Of a DNA stretch of 64,000 nucleotides, positions 11,188 to 20,573 are shown in pieces (within the stretch, counting starts at the first letter, position 1; every line of letters starts with the position of its first letter). A model generated the notes under the pieces. The model made no database searches. It was given only the letters and a program-made list of their open reading frames with translations, and had not been told where the DNA came from. The position numbers were made by a program, and so were the translations under genes. Source of the DNA: Gnetum montanum (lineage: Eukaryota > Streptophyta > Gnetopsida > Gnetales > Gnetaceae); NCBI GenBank assembly GCA_015680685.1, contig MNCI01014239.1:355827-419826 (forward strand). The letters run 5' to 3'.

Positions 11188-11403
11188 ATGAAAATGGATC
11201 AGATCTGGAAGGAACAATTGGAATGGATCGGTGCTGAAGTAGCTATTCAAGGAGCAAGATCGATAGCATGCTTACGAATAGACAATGAAAGGTGCAATCT
11301 TGGCGTTGGCAGCAGTAGACTTCTTCTTTCTTCCCTATTCTTTCTCAGCTACCAAATAAGGCCTAATGTCAAATGTATAAGGTGTTCACTCTTGTTTTTT
11401 TGA
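11188..11403 (+). CDS. Small ORF conserved between D2 and D5
   Basis: The 71-codon frame reads EVAIQGARSIACLRIDNERC near its middle, then NLGVGSSRL. D5 has AEAAMQGAESIMRLRMDNRR and NLGIGSSK in an open frame at 63807-64000. Both frames stay open where the flanking region is full of stops, and several differences are conservative. No known family is recognised. It could be chance, or the relic of an accessory ORF. Confidence 0.35.
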   Translation: MKMDQIWKEQLEWIGAEVAIQGARSIACLRIDNERCNLGVGSSRLLLSSLFFLSYQIRPNVKCIRCSLLFF

Positions 11404-11536
11404 ACATCAGTTTTGTCTTGTTCTGTAATGATGATCTGTTCACATGTCATCCCATTCACCATTAGTTCCATCCAAGTCAATAATCCCATACCTTCCCAAT
11501 ATTTTGTAAGAAACTTGAGAACGAGTTTTTATTTAG

Positions 11537-11547
11537 TCATGGGGGTA
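11537..11547 (+). promoter_or_regulatory. Polypurine tract of D2
   Basis: TCATGGGGGTA sits immediately before the 3' LTR start TGATGGGATG. The same sequence (AGTCATGGGG) precedes the E-type LTR at 38544. Confidence 0.8.
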
Positions 11548-12377
11548 TGATGGGATGTGATATTGCATGGGCCATGATATCGCGTTCACCACGATATTGC
11601 ATCCCCCATGATATCACGTACCATGTATGTGATATCGCGCTGCGCTGCCAAGTCTATAAATAAGAGGAAGCTCTCCCTTGTTTCTCCATATAGATCTAGA
11701 CCCTCAGTGAAACTCTGGCAATTTTACCTCTCTAGCAATAGAATAATTTCCATGTGCCTGCAGTAGGAGCTCCAAAGTGAATGGATCTTTATTCGAGAGA
11801 ATATTGTACCTGAACACAAGTTTGTGTACAGAAATAAAGACGAACTTAAACCTTGTAGTGCATGGACTAGGCTAATTAGGAATTTATTTACTATTATTTA
11901 TTTTTTATCATTTAAATTCTTTATTAGTTCATTAAATCTCTCTCAACCCTTCTCCTGTAGTTAAGTGCATTTAGTACGACCGCTTCGAGCACGTGCGTTA
12001 CACTTGGTGATCCCAGCAATGAATAGCATTTGGTAACCAAGGTTGCATTAGTTTAGGGTATGAACGGTAAGTGGGAATGGATGTTGATGCTAGGTTAATT
12101 AAGGATTAGTTAGTTAGTTAAAGTTATTTAATTAGTCTCTTCACCCTTTACCTTATTAGCATAGGAGATAAAATAGAAAAGATATAAAAATCACATACCT
12201 CAGACTTACTTAACCATACAATTGTGACAATTACAAGTAAGTCTGGGAAGACAATGAATGATTAACCTTAAGTGTTCCATAAGGCATGTAGGTACTTATT
12301 CTGTGGAGTTTGACTAGATGGCATGTGTAATGCTCATATTCGTATGGTTGAGTGTAAGGGTACCTCGCCATTTATCA
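11548..12377 (+). repeat. 3' LTR of D2
   Basis: It has the same 830-bp length as the 5' copy. TATA CTATAAATAA is at 11654. The GATATCG words are more decayed (GATATTGC, GATATCACG). It ends ATCA and is followed by the TSD TTAGG. Confidence 0.93.
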
Positions 12378-12382
12378 TTAGG

Positions 12383-13152
12383 GAAGCTAAAAGTTAGTAC
12401 TAGTTTGTAGAGCTAGAATTTATCTATAGATGGAGTACCATGTTAGAACTATTCAATGAAAAATACAAAACATACTCTAGAGTGTCTAATATGAGAAGGA
12501 AAATCCAACACTAGAAACAAGGAGCACATGAACCCTTGGATGCCACCATGGATTGATACTATTCACTCCTACACTGATGCCCTGGCCATAGTTACTCTTA
12601 GAGGGAACAACTTTGTCACATCATAGATGGGCTCAGAGCTAAAATAAGAAGAGCCCGTGGGGTGTATGCCCAAGAAAGATTATTTGAAATAAGAGCTCAT
12701 TATATCCAAAGGTTAATTGAGTAGGTAGCAAAAGAAGAAGGTGAACTATGAAAAAGGGAAAGTGTTGAAGAGTATAATAAGGACCCCTCTATTATAAAAT
12801 GAGAGGTCCAATTTTATGATGAGGAGGAGTCACCAATTGATGAAGTGGTGAACAGAAAGATCTTGGCCATCCAAAAATCTATTTTTGATATTTTGGCCAA
12901 GTTTGTTAAGTTATGGGACTCTTTGGATGAAAACTTTCAAACCACTTTGAAGATTGCTAAAGAATCCAAAGAGAAGAATAGTGATCATAATCATAGGTGG
13001 CGAAAAGAAGTTGAACATGCCTACTAAAAAGATAAGGGCAAAGCTACTACAGTAGAGAAAGTTGTGGAGCCTGACTCTAATGATGAAACTAAATGTGACA
13101 TATGCCAATATGAAAATCCAAAGGGCTATTGCCCTATGGTGTCATACTTATA
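12383..13152 (+). pseudogene. gag: Element F gag, second part
   Basis: This continues the F gag after D2: RWSTMLELFNEKYKTYSRVS, QGAHEPLDATM, EQLCHIIDGLRAKIRRARG, KRESVEEYNKDPSI, and the nucleocapsid-like end CDICQYENPKGYCPMVSYL near 13095-13152. Many stops (TAG/TAA/TGA) occur in an otherwise collinear frame. The domain order matches D5 60000-60775. Confidence 0.87.
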
Positions 13153-13850
13153 AGATTCTAGAGTATACGCATTGAATCCTCACCTAGCACATAGGTAAGC
13201 TCCAAGATGATTTCCTTACCCTTAAGACAATCCAAGATAATTCCACTAACAATAATAAGATTACTAATCGAGTGGAACTCCTCCACAACCTTATGAATAA
13301 TACCAACAATGGTACCAACTAGAGTCATGGGAAATTCCACCACCAAGGCAACAGTACTCTTATAGGAAACTAGATCCATAGAGGTACTATGTTCAGTAAC
13401 CCATCTTCCCTAGGAGTTCTACAAGCCATGCATCATTCTAGCATCACTATTCCCCTCCAAAGTATCATCAAACAAATTCACCTTCTACTTGAGGAAAAAA
13501 TCCATATTTGTATCCTTATCATCCTTCCCATCCCTCTACACCTACACCTCCACCTTCAACCCAATTACCTCATGCTCCATATATGTATGGTAATATTCCT
13601 CCATAGTCGTAACAAAGAAATGCTACAAGGGTTGTACACTCATAACCAATTTTTCAACCACATGATCTAGATAATCAATAAATGTAATGACCTTTCTTTT
13701 GGCCCTGTAGTCCTCTCCAACCCTCACAACCTACTCTAGATAATCATCCTACATCTCCATCACCCTCATCCTCTACATCAAATACCTTTGAGTATCCTTC
13801 GAACCAAGTGCTACCTAGGATCTACACTGTAATGCTAACTCATGTTGTTT
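13153..13850 (+). pseudogene. F gag C-terminal Pro/Gln-rich tail
   Basis: The sequence is collinear with D5 60776-61440 (GTPPQP, QQYSYRKLDP, THASF-like blocks, then a proline-rich stretch). The frame is heavily broken. This is the spacer between nucleocapsid and protease. Confidence 0.65.
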
Positions 13851-13854
13851 TTGA

Positions 13855-14335
13855 CTAGATTAAGGCTGGAAATCTTCCTACAAAATGATCTAATCTAAGA
13901 AGTCCACTCATCTATCTATAGATTACTAGACAAGAGCCATGCAAGGCTCTTCTTAATTCTAGTTCCAGAGTTAACCTCATCTCCCATGATATGTATAAGG
14001 CCTAGAACTTACCACCTCTTAAAAAGAGCAACATTCATCTAGACTAAGCAGATTATTTGATTACTATTACTTTGGGATTAGTAGAGGACATTGTGACCAT
14101 AGTTTATGGGTGGTCCTATCCTACTAATTTTCTAGTAATTAAGGTAGACAACTACAAAAGTGACTTTTCCATAATTATGAAAAGGGCTTGGTTAAGCACA
14201 GTCGATGTGCAAATGGGTATAAGGGACCTATCTCTAGAAATATCCAAGGAAAATGAGCTAGGAAAAATGGAGAAGAAGTGTATTACATGCATCATGCATA
14301 ATGATAATGAGTGCAATTGCATGCAAAACATTTGA
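13855..14335 (+). pseudogene. F aspartic protease, catalytic Asp lost
   Basis: The pattern is DWIKAGNLPTK, SPLIYL, then ALLNSSSRVNLISHDMYKA where the family has ALLDSGSGVNLIS. The catalytic DSG is NSS. Downstream is ITLGLVEDIVTIVYGWSYP, FLVIKVDN and AWLSTVDVQMGI, the flap and C-terminal half, as in D5. Several stops are present. Confidence 0.82.
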
Positions 14336-14559
14336 TCCATCAAGAGAACATAAATTAAACCATGTAATTAGTGTGCACAAGAAATTAACATTCAAAGGTG
14401 TCTGTACATATCATCCACAAAGCAAGATGACACCTAGTGGCTAATAGTTGATTTAGATATCAGCACAATATGGATGGAGCCAACTGAGACCCTCACATGT
14501 GCATATGTTGAAGGCATGGATAATATGGAATAATTTCCTTCCTAACTCTCTAATAAATA

Positions 14560-15640
14560 TGATATACTTATTGGGGAGAGTTGGAAATCCTTGATCACTT
14601 TAAGAAAAAGCCCTTAGAGCTAAAAAATTTACTGGCGAGTATGGAGGATGGATTTTTAAAAAATGGTAAGCCAATGATCATTAATGCCAAACTTGCTTCT
14701 AAGAAACAAGAAAAATTGTTGAAAGTGGTGAATAAATGGTCAATAGCCTTTGCTTGGTCATATCCAAAACTAATGAGAATTGATCCAAAGATATGCCAGC
14801 ATCACAACTACACTGACCCAACCATGAAGCCTAGAAGGTAGCCATAGAGGTGGTTGAACCACAAATTAAAGCAAATCATTAAATAGGAAATAGAACAACT
14901 CCTCAAGGTGGGGTTCATCTATCTAATCATAGATAGTGAGTGGATCAGTCCACTCATAATTGTACTGAAGAAGTATGGTAAATGGTAGATCTACATCCAC
15001 TTTAGTCTATTAAATATGGCAATATTTAAGAATCACTTTCCTTTGCAATTTGTGGATCAAGTATTAGACACAATATCTAGGCATTGTTATTATAGTTTCT
15101 TGGATGGTTATAGTGATTATAATAAAATAAAAAATTCACCCCAAATATTAGGCCAAGACAACATTCACAATTCCCTGGGGAACTTTTGCATATTGTAAGA
15201 TGCCATTTAGCCTATACGATGCCCTTGCAACATTTCAACGCTTGCTCCTTAGTATCTTTCAACAACAAATAAATAGTGGTGTTGAAGTCTCCATGGATGA
15301 CTTCTCTACCTATGTAGCTACCTTTGAGTAAGCCTTGGACTAACTTGAGCAAGTATTAAAGAGATGTGTAGAGACAAACTTATGGCTCAATTGGAAAAAG
15401 AGCCATCTCATGATCCAAGAAGGCATTGTGCTAGGGCACCAAATTTCACAAAAGGGGATTGAGGTACACCTAGAAAATATAAGGATCATCCAAGAAATAA
15501 CATGCCAATCAAAGATAGTTAAACATGTTTAGTCATTCTTTGGACACACTAGTTACTACATGTGATTTATTGAGAGTTTCTCTAAGGTTTCAAAGCCATT
15601 GGTAGAGCTTACAAAGAAAGATGCACCTTTTATCTAGACC
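14560..15640 (+). pseudogene. F reverse transcriptase
   Basis: The N-terminal connection reads SIAFAWSYPKLMRIDPKICQ. RT motifs follow: WISPLIIVLKKYGKW, INMAIFKNHFPLQFVDQVLD-like, and YYSFLDGYSDYNKI. The active-site block at 15293-15301 reads VSMDDFSTY in place of YxDD, with both Asp kept and the preceding aromatic changed. Multiple stops and an AT-rich insertion near 15120-15190 break the frame. Order and motifs match G on the other strand. Confidence 0.87.
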
Positions 15641-15679
15641 AAGGAATGTGAACACACATTCCAACATTTAAAGGAGAAA

Positions 15680-16110
15680 CTTGTAGAAACACCAATTCTA
15701 CAAGCACCAGATTGGTTCAAACCATTCCATATCATGACAGATGCAGCTAACTATGCTTTGGGAGTAATGCTCACATAGATGGATGATAATAAATGTCCAT
15801 ATTATATCCACTACATGAGTCAAAGCATTGTGAGAGCATAGTTAAATTACACCACCATGGAGAAATAATTAATGGCAGTGGTGTACACACTAGAAAAGTT
15901 TAGGCACTACGTTCTTGGTTACAAAGTATTTTTGCATATGGACCACAATGCAATTTGCTTCCTTATAAATAAGCTAACAGTGAGCCCTTGTTTCATATGA
16001 TGGCTTGTGATCTTACAAGAATTTGATCTCACTATAGTATATTGAAGAGGGACTGAGAATGTGATCATTGATCATCTCTCTCATTTAACATGGGATACCA
16101 AAGAGTAGGA
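15680..16110 (+). pseudogene. F RNase H
   Basis: Readable motifs are ILQAPDWFKPFHIMTDAANY, ALGVMLT, YYIHYMSQSIVRA, LEKFRHYVLGYKVFLHMDHN and ENVIIDHLSHL. No second RNase H follows, which separates F (Athila-like) from A (Tat-like). Several TAG stops. Confidence 0.85.
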
Positions 16111-16249
16111 GAGCCCTCTCTCTAATCAATTTTCAAACAAAATCCTCTTTACTAAAGAAATAAGTGAATAAATGCCTGAAAAATTAATATGGTATAGTGG
16201 CATCCTCACATATATTTTTACTCAAGAGATGCCACAAGACTTGGATTTT

Positions 16250-17450
16250 AGAAAAAATCAATAATTTCTTCATCAAGCCAAATACTTCATGGAAATCAAC
16301 AAACAACTTTACAAGCTGAGTGCTAATGGCTTGTTCCATTGGTGTGTCCCTGACAAAGATCAACTACATGTTCTCTAGGATGCTCATGAAGGGCCTTGTG
16401 GAGGCCACTATGCAAGGAGATGCATGACCATAAAAATATTAATGGCAAGATAATATTGGCCCATAATCTTTAAGGATGCCCACCAGTTCGTCAAGTCTTG
16501 TAAATGTTATCAATGTGACAAAGGGATGACCACTCACATGGAAGGTCTTCAATAGTGGATTCAACCACTAGAACCTCTTGACATATGGAAGGATAACTTC
16601 ATGGGTCCCATCACAACCATATCTAATGAGAAGGCATATATTATAGTAGCAGTTGACTACTACACAAAATGGGTAGAAGCAAAACTGTTACTAATTATAT
16701 ATCATCCATTACTGCCAAATTTAAAAAAAAAAATATCATGAATTGGTTTGGGGTGACATGTTCTCTAATTTTTGATAATGGAACTTATTTCACTGGTGTC
16801 ACATTTAGAAAATCAATGCAACACTTGGGCTTAGAACATAAATTAACAACACCTTACCATCCCCAAGCCAACAAGTAAGCAAAGGTAACTAACTAGGAGA
16901 TTACAAAAATACTAATGCAAACCATTAGCAAATATAGAAAGGACTAGAGTACAAAACTTAATGATGCTCTCTAGGCTTATCGTTGAATGTGGAAACTTCC
17001 TATTGGCTATTCTCCCTATGAGTTTGTGTATGAGAAACTTCCAAAGCTTCCAATTCAATCCAAGCTCTATACATGATTAATGGTTTTTGATCTAAACCTT
17101 GACCTAAGTATAGCATAGAAAGAAAGATTAATCAACTTAAATGTGTTAGACAAAAATTGATTAGTGGCCCTATCCTTGAATGAGGTGAACAAGGCAAGCA
17201 GCATCATGACCTTAGAATTAAGAAAGTAAAACTTGAACCAGGAGATAAGGCTCTCTACTATAACCTGACACATGTACCCCAAAATAAAAAATTTCAAACA
17301 TTGTGTGAGGGACTTTATGTAATTGATCGAACCTTTCCCTCTAGGGCCATGTTGATCTACAAACCTAACTGCCCAAATAAAAAGTAGTTGGTCAACATCC
17401 AACAAGTGAAGCCTTTCCTTGAACCTAGACAAGCCATTGCAAATGTTACC
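16250..17450 (+). pseudogene. F integrase
   Basis: The zinc finger is at about 16385-16520 (AHEGPCGGHYA ... SCKCYQCDKG). The core follows: WKDNFMGPITTIS where the family has WGIDFIGPI (first Asp to Asn), then IFDNGTYF (second Asp kept), then ANK.AKVTN in place of GQVEVTN (catalytic Glu to Lys). The C-terminal domain reads LCEGLYVIDRTFPSRA and ends with LVNIQQVKPF near 17410. Two of three catalytic acids are gone. Confidence 0.86.
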
Positions 17451-18347
17451 TCAATGGCTAGACAACCATATTCTATTCTTTGAATCTCCTCCTTCCAACA
17501 TAATCGTGAGGGAGAAGTCCATCTGTGCTGACCATCAATTGGCCTCTTAGTTTTTCTACCTTTCTATTTTTCATGTTTTTGATTTTAAAAATTTTTAATT
17601 TTTGAATTTTTCTCATTTTAAACCATATTTAGTACCTTTAAGCCTTCTTGACTATTTTATATTTTCTTATATATTTTACTTTTTTTGTTTTATTTATGTA
17701 TGATATTTTCTCATTTTTGCTAATAAATTTACTTTATTGTCACAGGACACAATGCCATTGTTGTTATTTACTAATGATGGTTTGTGCTTAATGTGTGATT
17801 ATCGATGTCTAGTTTCTATTTTTGAATTCTAATGTCTGATGACTTTGACATGGTTTATTTTTCATGGAATAGGTAGTGAGTCCATGTCATCTACCCATCC
17901 AATGAACTCTATGGTTGTCCTTATTCTAGGAATTTGAGGTTCCTTTTCATTAAAGAAACTTTTAATTAATCGATGATCTTGGCAGTTCTAAAATTAGGAA
18001 GCATTCAAAGGTTTTTAGAGGGTGTGACTTCAAGGAGACTCAATAATCTTTGTCCTATTCTTCTTAATTAAGTTCTTGAGTGTTTTTCATAGACTTCTTT
18101 CCATTCCACATCAATCACTAATAGGAAGTCAAATAATGTCAATGCATGGTGCAGTTTTCATTTCAAAAAAAAAACAACAAACAATAAAAAAAACAATGGG
18201 AATTCAAAGTACACCCCTTTAACATGAATAAGTCTTCACATGGTGTGGTTCCCATTTCAAAAAAAACGATGGAAATTCAAAGCACACCCCTTGGACAAGT
18301 AAATGGGCTACAAGCACTAGTTATGGAACTCGAACAGAATCCACCTA
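17451..18347 (+). other. F post-integrase region, left part
   Basis: After GAGGGAGAAGTCCATCTGTG, the counterpart of the D-family block GGGGGAGATGGCCACC, the region is T-rich and then carries the conserved post-pol blocks. GCATGGTGYRGTTYYCATTTC ... AATTCAAAGYACACCCCTT appears twice (18143-18217 and 18235-18295), a local duplication not seen in D2 or D5. No gene. B inserts at 18347. Confidence 0.7.
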
Positions 18348-18599
18348 TGCTTGAAGGTCACCTTTGAAACATCACTAATTTTAGCCTAACACTTCAAAAA
18401 AACTCAATCCCTTTCGAAGTTTCATGAGGAAAAACTTGACTAAGACATGGAACTCATGTTGTCAAGTTAGCTTGCCCTCAGTGTGAGCAACTCTAATAGC
18501 TTCAGGATTAAGTCAAAAATAGTCCAAATATGAGTATGTAAGCCATCCTTAATGGCCACTAATAATCACTCCAAGCTTCAACATTTCTAAATTCAAATT

Positions 18600-19100
18600 T
18601 GGAGACAAATTGTTCACATTTTCATGCTCACGCTATCACTCACACTGAGGTCACGCTGGCAACGTGAGTGTAGCATGAGTAACTTTCAGACCTGAAAACT
18701 GAGTCAAAATGATCTAATTTCCAAGGTTCAAGGAATCCTCATCATTGTTGAAAAATTTAGATTTTAGCCTCCATAATTCCAGATTTCAGATCCAAAAATT
18801 ACAAGTTTTTGTAGCTCATGTTGTGGTCACGATGCACTCACGTTGGCAACGTGAGTCCAGCATGAGCTACCAAAAAGTGGTATAAAAAAAGTCACATCAA
18901 GCTCAATTATTCACTTGCAGATCATTCTCAAGGTCAATCACATTTAGGCAATCATTAAACTTCAAGAATCAAGCTTCAAACATCAAAATTTGGTGTGAAA
19001 TATGTCATTTTTGGCTCACTCATGTTGAGGTCACGCTAGCAGCGTGAGTGCAATGTGAGTACTGATCACGATTGATGGAAATCACACCAAACTCATGCTG
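18600..19100. repeat. B-word clusters in 5' LTR U3
   Basis: The word CTCACGCTG and its reverse complement CAGCGTGAG, with CpG-decay variants CTCATGCTG and CTCACACTG, occur about 15-20 times. At 18837-18855 CTCACGTTGGCAACGTGAG is a perfect hairpin (8-bp arms, 3-bp loop). At the matching place in the 3' LTR it reads CTCATGTTGGCAGCATGAG. Confidence 0.88.
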
Positions 19101-19524
19101 AGGACGCGCTTAGATAAGATCAACTCATGATAGAAGCCTTGGTGGAACAGAAATGCCTCAAATAGCCACAAAACCACTCAGATCAACATCTTGCAGCAAT
19201 CAATTTAGAGATCAAGAAGTTTCGAGCGAGTCGGAGTCAATTTCTCTTGTTGTACATTAGGATTTTTCATTTTAAATGTTCATCATTTGTGGCCCTACCA
19301 AGCTCTTACACTCAAAATTGTATCTATTTCCATGAGCATAAGCTAGATCGGGCAAGCCAACACATGCTATAAGATACAATGTACATGGTCAAAAACGTAG
19401 CTTGCCCACACATGTCCAGCTCACACACAGTTGTCCATCGGACACATGTCACATGATCCATTTTCCTCTCATCTCTTAGCCATTGATTCCATCCATGAAT
19501 TCTATGCCTGAACCTGGCCAAACC

Positions 19525-19534
19525 CTATAAATAC
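19525..19534 (+). promoter_or_regulatory. TATA box of B 5' LTR
   Basis: CTATAAATAC after CCAAACC; the identical box is in the 3' LTR at 33585. Confidence 0.75.
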
Positions 19535-20078
19535 CCTGTCAATTCACATAAATGGTTGGCAATTTAGAAGGTTGACAGATTAGGAAGCACTAACTAGTGA
19601 CTTTGGATGCTTAGACATACTTGACTCTTAGCATCCAAGCACTTCTAAAACACATCACATCACCTCGAGGCTTGGCGCTTGACCTACCATCCACACGTGC
19701 AACTACACTTTGATTGGTGTACATCTTTTTTGAGCAATACAATACAGTTCATTTTGCCAGCCATTATTTTGTTTACTCTGTTTTACGTTCAATTTACATT
19801 TTTTTTGCAATACTATTCTGTATATGTTCTGTTTGCATTTCATACATTACCGTTTACATTATGTACATCATTAGTTACGATAACCCCAGCACAAGCCATA
19901 GTTTATGCTCAGGGAAGTCCTTGGTTGATTTTCGTGCAGACCCTCCAAGACACTCTACCTTCGTTTCCTTTTCCAGCTTTCCCTCAAGCAAAGGCAAGGT
20001 TAGCTATGTCTACCTGACGATCTTTTAGTGTTTGTTTTCCCTTGCAGCCTTACACCGATGATTTAGGTTAGTACAGTA

Positions 20079-20098
20079 AATTGGCACTAAAAGGAGGG
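20079..20098 (+). promoter_or_regulatory. Candidate primer binding site of B
   Basis: AATTGGCACTAAAAGGAGGG begins 3 bp after the LTR end AGTACA. It contains TTGGC followed by a purine-rich stretch, as expected for a tRNA 3' end complement; I could not fix which tRNA. C has the similar CTAGTGCTAGAAGGAGGA. Confidence 0.55.
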
Positions 20099-20385
20099 CC
20101 ACCTACAAAAAAATTATTACGTTAATCAAGACTACAAACCTGCAAAATTCTTATGGCAAGCACTTTAAAATCCACCATAAAAACCCAAAACAGCATACAC
20201 ACGTTGGTTAAACAAGCTATTTCGTTGACAGTCTGCCAAGTAATGTTCCACCACCACTGTCGACTATTCACATTGAGCTTCTTTCACCACTTGCCCACTA
20301 TGTCATGCTAGCTTACACAAGTTTGTCTTGACTTACTCACTCCACCCCCTGATACTTTATGCTATCAACCTAACCTACTCATGAT

Positions 20386-20487
20386 AGCTCACACTGTCTA
20401 TCAGCTCATGTTGTGTATCAGCTCATGTTGTCTATTAGCTCATGCTATCTATCAGCTCACGTTGTCTATCAGCTCACATTGTAGTTA
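20386..20487 (+). repeat. 17-bp tandem array of the B word in the leader
   Basis: Six units start exactly 17 bp apart (20386, 20403, 20420, 20437, 20454, 20471), consensus AGCTCAYGTTGTCTATC; only the last is truncated in similarity. Further loose words (CTCACATTG, CTCATGCTC) reach 20560. The array lies between the primer site and the gag start. Confidence 0.93.
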
Positions 20488-20573
20488 ACTAACGCTGCAG
20501 CTACTCACATTGTTAGTTCACGTTGACAGTTGCTCATGCTCAACTCATCCAACCCAGTTTACTTACACTCACT

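Larger units (their letters stand above)
6283..12377 (+). mobile_element. Element D2: non-autonomous Athila-like LTR retrotransposon
   Basis: It is bounded by two 830-bp LTRs starting TGATGGGATG and ending in CA, with a decayed TSD. Inside are a tRNA-Asp-type primer site, a broken gag, a short post-pol remnant, a (GT)n tract, a long 3' region and a PPT. Protease, RT, RNase H and integrase are missing. It interrupts the F gag. The LTRs differ by scattered, mostly transition-type changes, so insertion is not recent. Confidence 0.93.
18348..20075 (+). repeat. 5' LTR of B
   Basis: It starts TGCTTGAAGG (or TGAAACATCACTAATTTTAG at 18365) and ends TTAGTACA. TATA CTATAAATAC is at 19525. U3 holds three ~50-bp blocks of the B word near 18646, 18815 and 19014. 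The R-U5 part shares AAGTCCTTGGTTGATT with A and C. Confidence 0.92.

Noticed and set aside
19679-20028. Two overlapping ~105-codon frames, repeated at 33777-34192
   Set aside because: Both lie in the R-U5 part of the two B LTRs and are T-rich hydrophobic translations. Duplicated because the LTR is duplicated.
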